64,000 nt of DNA, from contig OZ345364.1 in assembly GCA_977006965.1 (NCBI GenBank), positions 930,001 to 994,000 of the forward strand. The letters run 5' to 3'. Positions 51,251 to 60,958 of this stretch are shown one piece after another. This stretch comes from Phymatolithon calcareum (taxonomy: Eukaryota; Rhodophyta; Florideophyceae; Hapalidiales). The notes under the pieces are model-generated. The model saw nothing but the letters and a program-made list of their open reading frames with translations. It did no database searches and had not been told where the DNA came from. Made by a program: the position numbers and the translations under genes. Numbering within the stretch: position 1 is the first letter of the stretch; each line of letters begins with the position of its first letter.

Positions 51251-53467
51251 ATGTCGGATCAGAACGAAACCGGTCAAGACCATACTGGAAATGGAGATGG
51301 AAGCGCATGGAGCGTCTTTACACCCATCAGGCATCCAGTGTTGAAGAGCGTGGATCCCATCAAAGTCTCAGCGTTTTTGCGAGAAAGGGAGCGCTATGAG
51401 AATGAGGTAGCTGAGAAAAAGAGGGAAATCCCTTCATTCTCAAAGGCAAGCTACAAGATTTCTGCCGATCAAGGGTTGCTACGAATTATGCATTTTCCAG
51501 GCGAGCTAGAGAGCGTGGCGCCGGGGAAAGAATTGATGGCAACCGATATCGAAAAATGGGTCAAGACCTTGGTGGTCCGAGAAGACTCGTCGGCACGATG
51601 GTGGCGCGGCTACAGGGGAAAGCGCCTCGTAGTGAAGCGTGTGACACATCTGCCTCTAGAGCAGGATATTGTTGAAATAGCACTCTGCAAGGAATCTGAA
51701 TGGCCTAAGCCAGGAGAGATCGACAGAGCTATTAACAAGGCTGAGCAAGATATTGTTGAAATAGCACTCTGCAAGGAATCTGAATGGCCTAAGCCAGGAG
51801 AGATCGACAGAGCTATTAACAAGGCTGAGCAGGATATTGTTAAATGTCCACTCTGCAAGGAATCTGAATGGCCTAAGCCAGGAGAGATCGACAGAGCTAT
51901 TAACAAGGCTGAGCAGGATATTGTTAAATGTCCACTCTGCAAAGAATTTGAATGGCCTGCAATAGAAATGATCCACAGATCCCAAAGCGCATACCAAAAG
52001 GACGCGGGATTTAATTACAAGGTGGATGATGATGAGCGTGTAAGAATCAAGGGAAAGCTTTGGATTCCAGAAAGCGAGGCAGAAATGCAGCTAAAGATCT
52101 TGGTCGTTGGACATTGCGGACCAGCGGGGCATAGAGCAAAGGAATCTACATGCAGCATCATCAAAGAGAACTACAAATGGAAGACTATGGAAATGGACTG
52201 TAAGGAGTTTGTGAGGAGTTGCTTGCATTGTCTTACTGGAAAGACCGGACACAGAATTCCGAGGCCATTGTCAACCACTGTGCATGGCACTCGCCCCAAT
52301 GAAGTCATACATTTTGATTTCCTATACATGGGCCCGGGTGTTGAGGAGCACAAATATATACTCGTGATCCGAGACGATCTGTCATCGTATCTGTGGCTTT
52401 GTCCGGCACAAGCTGCAACGGCTGAGGTCGCGGCAACGGAGCTGGCTCGTTGGATACAGACATTCACCATCATGGAGATGTGGGTGAGCGATCAAGGGTC
52501 GCATTTCAAAAACGAAGTCATGAAAGAACTGGCCGAGGAGCACCGTATTAATCATAACTTCACGGTTGCGTATTCCCCTTGGGTGAACGGGACGGTGGAG
52601 AGCTGTATGAAAAATGTTCAGGCAGCTTATCGCTGTTTACAATCGGAGCTGAAACTGGGGCCCCAAGATTGGCCTACAGTAATCGGCATGATAATGACAG
52701 CTCTTAATGAAGCTCCACTCAAGCGACTGGGAAGTCGTGAGGATGGGACTTTTCGAACCCCTTTGGAGGTTATGACTGGAATCAAGCCGGCAAGGGCAAT
52801 GCTGCATTCAACAGCAATTGGAAAATCCAATGCCAAAGTGAGGAACCTAGAGAAAATCCGGGCAATGCAGATATTGGACATTGCTGGTTTGCAAAAGCAG
52901 TTTGATGGACTGCACAAGGACGTGGCGGAGCGAGTCACTGAAAACCGTGCGAAAAACATCAAGTCGCATAACAAGAAAACGAACTTGGTAGTGCCTAAAT
53001 TTGAAAAGGGTGATTTTGTCTTGGTAAGACGTGCGCAAGACAAAGGCCACAAGCAATCGTATCTATGGGTCGGACCGCGCCGAATTACCAAAGTCGTCAG
53101 TGAGCTGATCTATGAGGTAGAGCACATGTTAACTCAAAAAGTTGAGAAAGTACATGCGGCACGCTTACAGCTGTACCGAGCGGGAATGGAGGGGGCAAAA
53201 GTATCCAAGGAACTCCTATCGCATAAGGAGTGTAGTGAGGCCAAATACGAAATCGTGGACGAGGTAGTCGACGTGGCAGGGAACGAAAAGGAAGGAATAT
53301 TTGTTCAAGTTAAATGGCTGGGATTGCCGGATCGTAAAGATTGGACCTGGCACACAATCAAAGATATCCATGAAGATATTCCGGACAAGGTTAAGGAATT
53401 TTTGAGGACAACTAAGAAGAAGCGCGCTGTCAAGCAAGCTCGCGAACAGATTGGTCTGTCCCTGTAA
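51251..53467 (+). CDS. Gag-integrase-chromodomain fusion ORF
   Basis: 738 residues. 1-100: Gag-like N-terminus ('FLRERERYENEV'). About 137-237: four tandem 28-residue units with 'CKESEWPKPGEIDRAINK'; the last two carry 'CPLCKE'. Then an H2C2 zinc domain ('HCGPAGH', 'CLHC'). The integrase core has all three acidic residues: 'IHFDFLYMG', 'VSDQGSHF' and 'WVNGTVES'. A C-terminal GPY/F-like part ('YLWVGPRRITKV') and a chromodomain ('YEIVDEVVD', 'VQVKWLGLPDRKDWTW', 'IHEDIP') follow, the latter with aromatic residues in cage positions. Chromodomains bind methylated histone H3 and steer integration. Protease, RT and most of RNase H are deleted. The protein could in principle be an active integrase without its own RT; activity is untested. 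Confidence 0.88.
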   Translation: MSDQNETGQDHTGNGDGSAWSVFTPIRHPVLKSVDPIKVSAFLRERERYENEVAEKKREIPSFSKASYKISADQGLLRIMHFPGELESVAPGKELMATDIEKWVKTLVVREDSSARWWRGYRGKRLVVKRVTHLPLEQDIVEIALCKESEWPKPGEIDRAINKAEQDIVEIALCKESEWPKPGEIDRAINKAEQDIVKCPLCKESEWPKPGEIDRAINKAEQDIVKCPLCKEFEWPAIEMIHRSQSAYQKDAGFNYKVDDDERVRIKGKLWIPESEAEMQLKILVVGHCGPAGHRAKESTCSIIKENYKWKTMEMDCKEFVRSCLHCLTGKTGHRIPRPLSTTVHGTRPNEVIHFDFLYMGPGVEEHKYILVIRDDLSSYLWLCPAQAATAEVAATELARWIQTFTIMEMWVSDQGSHFKNEVMKELAEEHRINHNFTVAYSPWVNGTVESCMKNVQAAYRCLQSELKLGPQDWPTVIGMIMTALNEAPLKRLGSREDGTFRTPLEVMTGIKPARAMLHSTAIGKSNAKVRNLEKIRAMQILDIAGLQKQFDGLHKDVAERVTENRAKNIKSHNKKTNLVVPKFEKGDFVLVRRAQDKGHKQSYLWVGPRRITKVVSELIYEVEHMLTQKVEKVHAARLQLYRAGMEGAKVSKELLSHKECSEAKYEIVDEVVDVAGNEKEGIFVQVKWLGLPDRKDWTWHTIKDIHEDIPDKVKEFLRTTKKKRAVKQAREQIGLSL

Positions 53468-53497
53468 ATGCCTCTGCTAAGCAGAGCCATGGGGCAC

Positions 53498-53775
53498 TGT
53501 AGATATGGGACGATACCAAGCGTTCGCCAAGCAAGGAGCAGAACGAAACTTAAGAGGTAACCCATAATTACGGGGCATTTACTTTCGCAATCTGGGAAAA
53601 AGACTGGATTGCATGGATAAGGTAATTGATAGATTTAGGGTATTGTAAAAGGCTATAAAAGCCAGCCCTTCCAGCCTCTCATTGAGAGGGAGAGGCATCG
53701 GGCTTTTTAGAAGCATGTGTTGTGATTAAGGACTGTCTCCCCTCAGTTCTTTTGCAGGGCTTGTGGGCGTCTAAA
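53498..53775 (+). repeat. 3' LTR of the integrase-only element
   Basis: Direct repeat of 50902-51179. A short minus-strand relative of its first 50 bp lies at 62659-62708. Confidence 0.88.
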
Positions 53776-53935
53776 GTATGTGCTACATGGGCAGCTCTCG
53801 TCGCAGCGTCAGAATGGCGACAGGTTCGGCTCGTAAAGACGGCATAGTGATTGATCCCGCTGCCTCGAGTGTCAGAGGAACCTTCTGATGATCCTATAGG
53901 CTTGATTCGCAAATAGCCCTTTTCGGTTATTCGTC

Positions 53936-55152
53936 GACAGCATCATCTAGAACCCGGTGGGGGTTCCGATGGCACGTACACGTATGCAATTCAGCACAGG
54001 CACATTTAAAATTTTAATCAAGAAACACTTCCGGGGGATGCGGGAAATATCGAAAATTGAGGTAATTTTGCTTTAACTACTTCTTGAGGGAGCTGATAAT
54101 TTTTATCTACCTGCGCAATAAGCAGATAGATTTTGCGGATCATGAATATCTATCGCCGAGAGCGTGAACTGCTGGACCATACGTATGGAATGTTATTACT
54201 GGGACGTGAACAACGTACTCATGTACAAAACCATGGTATGATACGAAAAGTTACGGATCCGGATTTGCCAAGCGAAAGTTCGCGAAAGTTTCGCCAAGAA
54301 CACGTGTCACGAATTAGCCAGAATCGAAACTTTCGCCGAGCGCCTGACTTTCATTGGCTATATTCTGCTCAAGATTTGAGCAACACTCAATTATTTAGCG
54401 AAACTTTGTAGTACTCAATGAGATCTGGCGATCCATGTGAAAAAATCTGAAAATGCCTCTCATTTTCCATGCGAAACTTGCTCTGAGAAATCAAAACTTT
54501 CGCGTTTTTTGCGAAACTTTCGACTTTCGCTTGCAACTTTCGCCATGACGCGGAGCACTTTCTACCCTTTTTTTGCCAAAACTTGGTAGTTCCAACATCA
54601 GAGAGCAAAGTTTCGCTAAGAACGATGGCATTGCAACGCTTCGTCTACAAACTTTCGCCTCGACAAAAACAAGAAAGCGAAACTTTCGATGGCCTGTTTT
54701 GTCGACGCGAAAGTTTCGCTTGACAAATTTCCCGAGTAGCCGTTTCGTTCCGTAACGCACGTAATCACAAAATGAAACAAGCCCTCACTGCACCGATATA
54801 GATTTGGGAAAAGCAATTGCAAAATACAATATTGTGTATCATATATAGCATCAATTTGAAAAGAAAAGCTCTGCTACGCTATTAGTCACATGTTTTCGTT
54901 GTTTACGCTGATTCGTTAATTCCCTGAACGTGATCCATGTTCTTCGTAATATTGGAGTTTCGATATTTCCTGCGCACCCTCCCGCTCAGTAACTATTCGG
55001 CACGGCACGAATGATCCACGTGTAGCTTGTGTCGTACCGACTCGTTACTAAGCGGAAGTGTTCCTTGATTAAAATTTTAAATGTGCCTGTGCGAAATTGC
55101 ATACGTGTACGTGCCATTGGAACCCCCACCCAGGTTCCAGATGATCGTCCCT
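53936..55152. mobile_element. TIR element with GCGAAA motif cluster
   Basis: Inverted terminal repeats of about 95 bp, 53941-54033 and 55053-55147 (shared words 'ggcacgtacacgtatgcaat' and 'ttaaaattttaatcaag'), bound 1.2 kb. The interior 54270-54720 is packed with about a dozen copies of ACTTTCGC or its inverse, several as full palindromes of the type GCGAAAsTTTCGC. No transposase; apparently a non-autonomous DNA transposon. The superfamily is not clear because I cannot place the exact ends. Confidence 0.65.
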
Positions 55153-55484
55153 TAGAATTCCTTAGTGGCATCATGTCAGGATTTGGATACCATGATGGTA
55201 TCTAAATCCCTTCAACGTAAATCTACTTGGATATCAGTTGCTTGGCGTCTTTTTAAGCTTTTAGCAACACATTTTTCCTTGAAGCACCAGCATTTTCGCT
55301 CTTTCACACCTGTGCAGCCAAATACGCTCATCGAGAACTCTGTTCTTCTTGTTCGCGCTTTTGCACTTTTCGAGCAACAGACCCCAGGTTCACTCTCTCC
55401 GTACTCCCTGCTTTCTCATGGCGTCAAAATCTCCATCCTTTGACATGCATTCCGCGCCCGACACGGGTATATTATATGTATCGG

Positions 55485-55518
55485 CGGATCTCCATCATTT
55501 ACGGATGATGGAGATCCG
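55485..55518. repeat. Perfect 14-bp hairpin
   Basis: CGGATCTCCATCAT (55485-55498), 6-nt loop, exact inverse (55505-55518), about 280 bp upstream of the SDR at 55801. Confidence 0.8.
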
Positions 55519-55800
55519 TAAGCTCCTACCAGAGAATATGAGCGAAAATCACATCTCCGACTCAGGAATGAGTAGTTGCGGTAAAAACCTGGACCGGAAC
55601 ACAACAATGATCCTCATAAAAATGACCTATCCAGCATGAGCTCTTACTACCGACACATTTCTTCGTAGAATCTTGAAAACCAATAGCTTTTGAGGCCACT
55701 GCGGAAAAACTATATTTGCCAGCTCTAGCGGACAAGGTGGTTCGCATACTTCAGGTCCCCGCACGTGATCACTGCCATCGTCGAAGGTATTCTGTGAGAC

Positions 55801-56637
55801 ATGAATACTGTCTTAATAACTGGATGCAGTTCAGGAATCGGAAAGGCCACAGCGCTCCTATTTGCGGCGCAAGGATGGAACGTTTCCGCGACTGTGCTGT
55901 ACACTGACTTCCCTGCACGCGAGGAGATGGAGAAACATCCAAACATTTTCATTTCTTGCCTCGATGTGACCAAGCCCGCATCTATCTCATCCGCAATTGA
56001 CTCCACTATCGCACACTTCGGCAGGCTCGATGTCGTTGTCAACAACGCCGGGATATTGGCTTGTGGCCCCTTCGAGTTTGCAACGCAGGAGTGCATTGAG
56101 AAGATATACAACACAAACGCTCTCGGTCCGCTGTATGTGACGCAGGCCGCACTTCCGCACTTTCGAAAGCAAAAGAAAGGGATGTTCGTCAATATCAGCT
56201 CTGTAGTAGGCCGTGTAGCGATGCCATTTATGTCCTTATACATAGCGACCAAGAATTCTGTCGAAGGAATGTCAGAAGCATTGAACCTTGAGCTGGTACC
56301 GCTCGGGATACGAGTAAAAATTGTCGAACCGGGGCATACCACGTCAGACATAGGCGCAAATGCGGTGACGACAACAAGCAGCGACGTGAAAGACTATGAT
56401 GCCATGATGGACACCTTCTCGGCTTTGTTTTCGTTCGGAGTTGGTGGAGAGCCAGCTGAGAGTGTTGCCAAAGCTGTGTGGACTGCTGCAACGGACGGTA
56501 CCAAGCAAGTTCGATATGTGGTGGGGAAGGATGCAGAGGATATGATTGCTAATCGAGCAAAAGTAACAGCTGAAGAGCACGAAGAAAGCACAATGAATGC
56601 ATTTTGGTTTAGCAACACGGCAAGTAAAGTCAGCTAA
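55801..56637 (+). CDS. Classical SDR oxidoreductase
   Basis: 278 residues, intronless. The cofactor motif 'TGCSSGIG' is at 7-14, Asp55 in 'LDVT', 'NNAG' at 81-84, catalytic Asn106, Ser133/134 in 'VNISSVVG', Tyr147 and Lys151 in 'YIATK'. 'VEPGHTTSDI' replaces the usual PG motif context. The full tetrad is present, so it should be an active NAD(P)H-dependent oxidoreductase; the substrate is unknown. The closest general resemblance is to bacterial-type and retinol-dehydrogenase-like SDRs with a C-terminal extension ('EEHEESTMNAFWF'). It is not close to the two DHRS1-like genes nearby. A weak 'ctatatttg' lies about 90 bp upstream of the ATG. Confidence 0.9.
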   Translation: MNTVLITGCSSGIGKATALLFAAQGWNVSATVLYTDFPAREEMEKHPNIFISCLDVTKPASISSAIDSTIAHFGRLDVVVNNAGILACGPFEFATQECIEKIYNTNALGPLYVTQAALPHFRKQKKGMFVNISSVVGRVAMPFMSLYIATKNSVEGMSEALNLELVPLGIRVKIVEPGHTTSDIGANAVTTTSSDVKDYDAMMDTFSALFSFGVGGEPAESVAKAVWTAATDGTKQVRYVVGKDAEDMIANRAKVTAEEHEESTMNAFWFSNTASKVS

Positions 56638-56977
56638 AACGTTCCAGGGCATTGTTGAGATTTCTCTTCTGAGGTAGTGCGTTTGGATTTGCTACTTTAG
56701 TGTGGCCTCTCTTGTGCCTATTTTTTATTCTGTAGCATCGTAAATTGATCAGAAACGACGGATGATACGTCATTCGTATTGACAAGATTCGAGCCAGAAA
56801 AATCAACGACATAAAGAACTTTTTGGATTTCCGGGCTTTTGCTAGCAAAGCAGTGCCACGGAGCCAGCGGAATATATCGAAACGAATCTGCTGGTCAGTA
56901 AAAAGTAACGAAGGCATCGGCTAGAGCCATGGAGAATCATATCACTGTCTCTGGCAACGGACTTAGCCTACGTCTCC

Positions 56978-57026
56978 GGTGGGTGCCCTGCCCTGAGTTC
57001 TCTGTCGTGGAAAAAGGGCACCCACC
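56978..57026. repeat. 12-bp perfect inverted repeat
   Basis: GGTGGGTGCCCT (56978-56989) and its inverse (57015-57026) with a 25-nt loop, in an anonymous stretch after the SDR. Confidence 0.75.
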
Positions 57027-57243
57027 CTACATCACTCCATCTACCTCTGACTGTCTAACTACATTCTCGCAAGGTATCCGAAGTGTCAGCGCGCGACACA
57101 ATGCGTTTCACACCGTTCGTAATCCGCGCCAGTAGACTTTCTTCGCTCACAGTCGGTCGACATTGCTAGCAGGCAACGGTAATTCCATTTGACTGTCGGT
57201 CCCCAACGGATTGATAAACTCGCTGCCGGTGGTTAGCGAGACA

Positions 57244-57428
57244 GTTCTTCTTGACGAGTAGAGCTCGTCATAATGTTTTTTGCGGCTGTGCAAAATATCC
57301 TCGTTTGTTTAGCTGCCCAAGAAAAACCGACTAGGTAGTGATCGAACAGCGAACGGGCGAGCAATTGCACTTTGAGTTTTAGCCGCATTCCGCAGGTAAT
57401 GGACATCCATCAAATTTTCTTTTAGTAG
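57244..57428 (+). repeat. Segmental duplication, copy 2
   Basis: See 45876-46066. Here it lies about 350 bp upstream of the second DHRS1-like gene. Confidence 0.85.
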
Positions 57429-57781
57429 CAATAAAAGCATTCAAAAACAAATGCTCTTGTATCTCCTTTCTTGTGCTTGCATTTCCGCTTCTGGTGTCGA
57501 AGACACAATCCTGCGCACAATGAAACGTTTATGTTTTCTTCCACAGAGACTGCTGCCATCGCGGTGTAATGAGAGATGACATCATTTCGACACGAGTCCG
57601 CAAAATTTGCACACTAAGATTACAAATCCTACTTGCCGTGGGAGATATTGCCCGACTTCTGGACGTGATTGGGCTGTTAAAACCTTTAGTCATAACAAAA
57701 TCTCGATTCGCTTGTTTAGACTAAAAAACGAGTTCGATCATCGATGTCCACATTGCAAAGATTCCCTGAAGAGAAACGGCT

Positions 57782-58789
57782 ATGTCGACTGCAGGCAAGG
57801 CCCTGGCTGGGCGCACCGCTCTCGTGACCGGTGCAAGTCGGGGGATAGGGAAGGGAATCGCCATTGGGCTCGGTGAGCAGGGCGCAAAGGTTCTAATCAC
57901 CGGGCGCAGAAATGAATCCCTGCAGGAAGCAGCGGCGCTGGTGCAGGCGGCGGGTGGCGAGTGTGAGGCCTTTGTCGTAGACCATTCCTTGGACGAAGCA
58001 GTTGCCGGTCTTTTCGCGGAATTACGATCGCGATTCTCCACGGATGGGAAGAAGCTGGATTTTCTGGTGAATAACGCATTCTCAGCTGTGCATTTCTTAA
58101 TTTCCTCGCGCAATGTTCCCGCTTGGAAGAAATCTGCGTTAAATCCTTCAGAAGAAGATTCCGAGTCAAACCCCGGTGCGGTTTGGGATCAGGTGAACAC
58201 CGTGGGTTTGCGGAGCAACTTCGTTTGTGCCACATACGCTTTGCGCCAGTTCGAAGCACAAGGCTCTGGCGTTATCGTCAATATCTCGTCCTTTGGCGGT
58301 CTGTTCCCCATGTTCGATGCAGCATACGCTGTCGGAAAAAGTGGAGTGGACAGGATGACTTCGGAATTTGCTCGTTCGTCGCCGTCGGGCGTAGTGTGCT
58401 TCACGCTCTATCCCGGGTTAGTCGCCACAGAATCATTTATGGATGCCTTGTCAAAAAAGTCGTTAGGAATGAGTCCGCGCGAAGAAGCGTTTGCAACGTG
58501 GTGCACAGAGAGCCCGCTCTTTGTCGGCCGTGCACTTGCTGGAGGACTTGTGAAGGAAAGTTTGTTGAAAGGAATGCATGGGAAAATCGTTATAGCGGCG
58601 GAGCTTGGTGCTAAGGTGAGTGCGAAGGACGAAGAGGGGAAGACGCCGTTGTCGATGCGATCACTGCGCCTGGGCGTGCTGAAAGCGATTCCAGCTCTTG
58701 TTCATTCGCCTCTAAGATTTCTTATTCCAAACATTTACATACCACTGCCGTTTCTTCATATGTTCTCGGGTGTGCTGAAAATATGGTGA
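57782..58789 (+). CDS. DHRS1-like short-chain dehydrogenase, copy 2
   Basis: 335 residues, intronless, clearly paralogous to 47643-48629 along the whole length. It has TGASRGIG at 16-23, 'NNAFSA' in place of 'NNAYA', Ser in 'VNISSFGG', 'YAVGK' with the catalytic Tyr and Lys, and the C-terminus 'PLPFLHMFSGVLKIW'. Differences concentrate between the catalytic Lys and the C-terminus, where copy 2 has a longer loop ('SLGMSPREEAFATW'). Such a change next to the substrate site could alter specificity. The first 70 codons contain a stretch nearly identical in DNA to copy 1. Substrate unknown. Confidence 0.9.
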   Translation: MSTAGKALAGRTALVTGASRGIGKGIAIGLGEQGAKVLITGRRNESLQEAAALVQAAGGECEAFVVDHSLDEAVAGLFAELRSRFSTDGKKLDFLVNNAFSAVHFLISSRNVPAWKKSALNPSEEDSESNPGAVWDQVNTVGLRSNFVCATYALRQFEAQGSGVIVNISSFGGLFPMFDAAYAVGKSGVDRMTSEFARSSPSGVVCFTLYPGLVATESFMDALSKKSLGMSPREEAFATWCTESPLFVGRALAGGLVKESLLKGMHGKIVIAAELGAKVSAKDEEGKTPLSMRSLRLGVLKAIPALVHSPLRFLIPNIYIPLPFLHMFSGVLKIW

Positions 58790-58806
58790 TCTACTTGGGC
58801 GACGTA

Positions 58807-58930
58807 GGAAGAAGAAGAAGAAGAAGAAGAAGAAGAAGAAGAAGAAGAAGAAGAAAGGTAGACTTTTATTAAAAGTTACCAATACGTCTGTAGACGCATC
58901 GAGCAACTTCGCAAGTGCAAGAGGTCATTG
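58807..58930 (-). repeat. TTC-tailed repeat, copy 5 with long GAA run
   Basis: About 16 uninterrupted GAA/AAG units (58807-58855), then the family sequence. It stands back to back with copy 6. The unusually long, pure run suggests a young insertion or a mutable microsatellite. Confidence 0.75.
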
Positions 58931-59103
58931 GTATGGTGTGTACAGGTGGGTTTTTGTAGTCCACTGAATAGTGTTACACCAACAAAAAAAGAAACTCTTC
59001 TTTAGTCAGAATCCGTCCAAACCTCTTGGCACTAGGAAAGTTCTCCCAAGCGTCAGCAGATGCGTTGGTATCTTTTAAATAAAAATAACCTTTCTTCGTC
59101 TTC
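58931..59103 (+). repeat. TTC-tailed repeat, copy 6
   Basis: Opposite orientation to copy 5; ends 'cctttcttcgtcttc'. The two copies form a large inverted repeat just after the second DHRS1-like gene. Confidence 0.7.
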
Positions 59104-59599
59104 TGGAGTACATTTTCAGAGGATTTTTGAAGGGAAAAGCGAATGCTTTTGCAGGATCGGTAAAAGCCCACACGTGTTCTCCTTGAACCGCGTGGGTGAA
59201 TTCCCTAAACGGGAGAAACCGTTTGGCTAATTGAATAAGGAATTCCCTGTGAGCGTTCAGGAGCTATTCCGGTTATTTTTTGACACCATAAATACGGCCG
59301 TCCGGAATTGACCAAGGTGCGGGCTATAAGACTAATTCTGCCTTTCGTAACTACGCTTTTTCAAGAAGAATTTGGTGTATCGCTCGAGGAGCTCCTGACA
59401 ATATAAGAGCTAACAGAGAATGAGCCCAGAAATATTCGACCGATTACTTTCCTTCACAGCCGAATTTTATTCATCATGCCGCAGTAGCTGCAAAGCAAGA
59501 CAAACATAGATCTCCCAGCAAAGAAGAAGTGAGAATTTTATTTTTAAATAGAAAAGCCCACCGTAACACTCCTAAGTCTGTACGGGAGCAGCTTTTCAG

Positions 59600-59755
59600 T
59601 ACTTGTTCATTCTATTGTATCGTTTAGTCCCTAATACAGTGACTCATCGTTTTTTCATATTTTCAATTATCGTGACGCTGTAGAGTAGTAGGGAGTCTGG
59701 TGCCTTTTCCAATGTTAATAATTCTCCAGAGTCCAGTTCATACTTCAATTCTTGC
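59600..59755 (-). repeat. LINE 3' fragment
   Basis: Collinear with 4506-4650, the 3' end of a minus-strand LINE. A tRNA B-box-like 'ggttcgaatc' (minus) lies next to it at about 59765-59775. Confidence 0.5.
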
Positions 59756-59843
59756 TTGTGACAAGATTCGAACCGACGACCTCACGTTCCTTCCTGTAGC
59801 ATACCGGCATATGCGCACAGGTGCGCGGAAGCAGACTTAGTCC

Positions 59844-60533
59844 TCATGAAGCATCCTCCTCCATAAGAACAAGATCGATATGTTCAGATTGCTCTTGACC
59901 ATGCAGAAATTCAATGCAATTCTCTATGAATGAGACTTGAAACTCCAAGTCATCGATATTAGGCTGGTTTATGAGCTTAACACTCTTGATGAAAGATGAG
60001 GTCATCAGATCATCAAGAACCATCGAAGCATTGCGTTCAGGCATACCATCACCAATCGATATCATGTTAAGTCGACTTTCATTCGGAAAAGATCTGTGCA
60101 TCTCAACAACAAAAGCCTCTTGCTTCCAGATCGATGGTGTATCCGGATTGAACGCATACAATTCCTGAGCAGATACCATCTTGATACCGTTCTGTTCTAT
60201 GAACACATCCAGCAGAGGCATGAAGGCCAAAGACTCTTCTACCCAGTCCATCGTTGCATTGGTCACGATTTTGACTACACCCATCTCCAGGCATTTCCGA
60301 AGAAGACCGATTACTTTCGCCTCCAATCTGGCAAAAGATCGGATCATCTCCTCGTCTTCCAATTGCTCTGAATCACCAGCAGCAGCTAGAAAGTATGTAG
60401 TTGGGAAAATTGTATCATCCCAGTCGAAAAAGAATATAGTCCTGCCAATAGTTAGGCGAGCTTGATCATCACGCTGGACATCTTCTTCCACCATGTCAGG
60501 GCGCTGATATGCTCTGCCTTGAAAGTGGTTCAT
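59844..60533 (-). CDS. HAD-superfamily hydrolase
   Basis: 229 residues. Motif I is 'FFFDWDDTIFP' with nucleophile Asp37 and general acid Asp39. Motif II is Thr91 in 'IVTNA'. A plausible motif III Lys is Lys137. Motif IV is 'SIGDGMPERNAS' (Asp162, and Asn168 in place of a second acidic residue). The cap insert between motifs I and II is helical and short (C1 type). HAD enzymes with DxD usually hydrolyse phosphate esters; 'FFDWDDT' proteins with this layout occur widely in protists and algae, without known substrate. It ends in an acidic tail. A TATA box lies 84-91 bp upstream. Intronless, and apparently intact among repeats. Confidence 0.85.
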   Translation of the reverse strand: MNHFQGRAYQRPDMVEEDVQRDDQARLTIGRTIFFFDWDDTIFPTTYFLAAAGDSEQLEDEEMIRSFARLEAKVIGLLRKCLEMGVVKIVTNATMDWVEESLAFMPLLDVFIEQNGIKMVSAQELYAFNPDTPSIWKQEAFVVEMHRSFPNESRLNMISIGDGMPERNASMVLDDLMTSSFIKSVKLINQPNIDDLEFQVSFIENCIEFLHGQEQSEHIDLVLMEEDAS

Positions 60534-60616
60534 GACGTCTAGCGAGTCACTTTTTCGGATTCTGGCTTGATTGCTTGCAGTTCTGCGTTCAGTTCCTTAT
60601 GAGGACACTCAGATAG

Positions 60617-60624
60617 TTTATATA
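60617..60624 (-). promoter_or_regulatory. TATA box of the HAD gene
   Basis: TATATAAA on the minus strand, about 84-91 bp before the start codon. Confidence 0.55.
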
Positions 60625-60958
60625 CCCGATATCAGCAAGTTTGACAGGAGCAATTTGTTCGCTATCAAAAAGTGGGCATGTTTCTGTTTTTCGGAAGAGA
60701 ACATAACGTTGTAAACAAGCACAATAAATACACAACTAGAAATTTAATACCACGGATGTGCACTTAGAAAAGAGTAGACGAAAGTGGTCCAGTAAATCAA
60801 ATGTATGCATTTGGAAGCTTTAAAAGAAAAATGATTCCAATTCCTCCTGTTTCACACGCCTGCTATTTCCCCAACCCTGCAGGAATATGCTCTCGGTTGA
60901 ATACTTAATTCTTACTCCCAACTTTCAACTAATCCGAGCTCTAGAAGTGGACAGTGTA

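Larger units (their letters stand above)
50902..53775 (+). mobile_element. Integrase-only LTR element (young)
   Basis: A 2874-bp element with two 278-bp LTRs (TGTAGA...TCTAAA) that differ at one position by my alignment, and a 4-bp duplication GTAT (50898-50901, 53776-53779). One uninterrupted 738-codon ORF fuses a Gag N-terminus to the end of RNase H, integrase and a chromodomain. Protease and reverse transcriptase are absent. Near-identical LTRs and an intact frame show that it moved recently, with RT supplied in trans. No TGG-type primer site directly follows the left LTR (it reads 'gaaatttcttcgg'). Confidence 0.88.

Noticed and set aside
51610-51997. Minus-strand repetitive ORFs
   Set aside because: Antisense shadows of the 84-bp repeats in the integrase fusion ORF.
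54387-54822. Minus-strand Lys/Phe/Ser-rich ORFs
   Set aside because: Created by the repeated GCGAAA words, which give FAK/SFA-type residues in several frames. No independent support.
59757-59830. tRNA gene on the minus strand
   Set aside because: A B-box-like 'ggttcgaatc' is present, but acceptor and anticodon stems do not pair and the A-box spacing is too short. At best a tRNA-derived repeat scrap.
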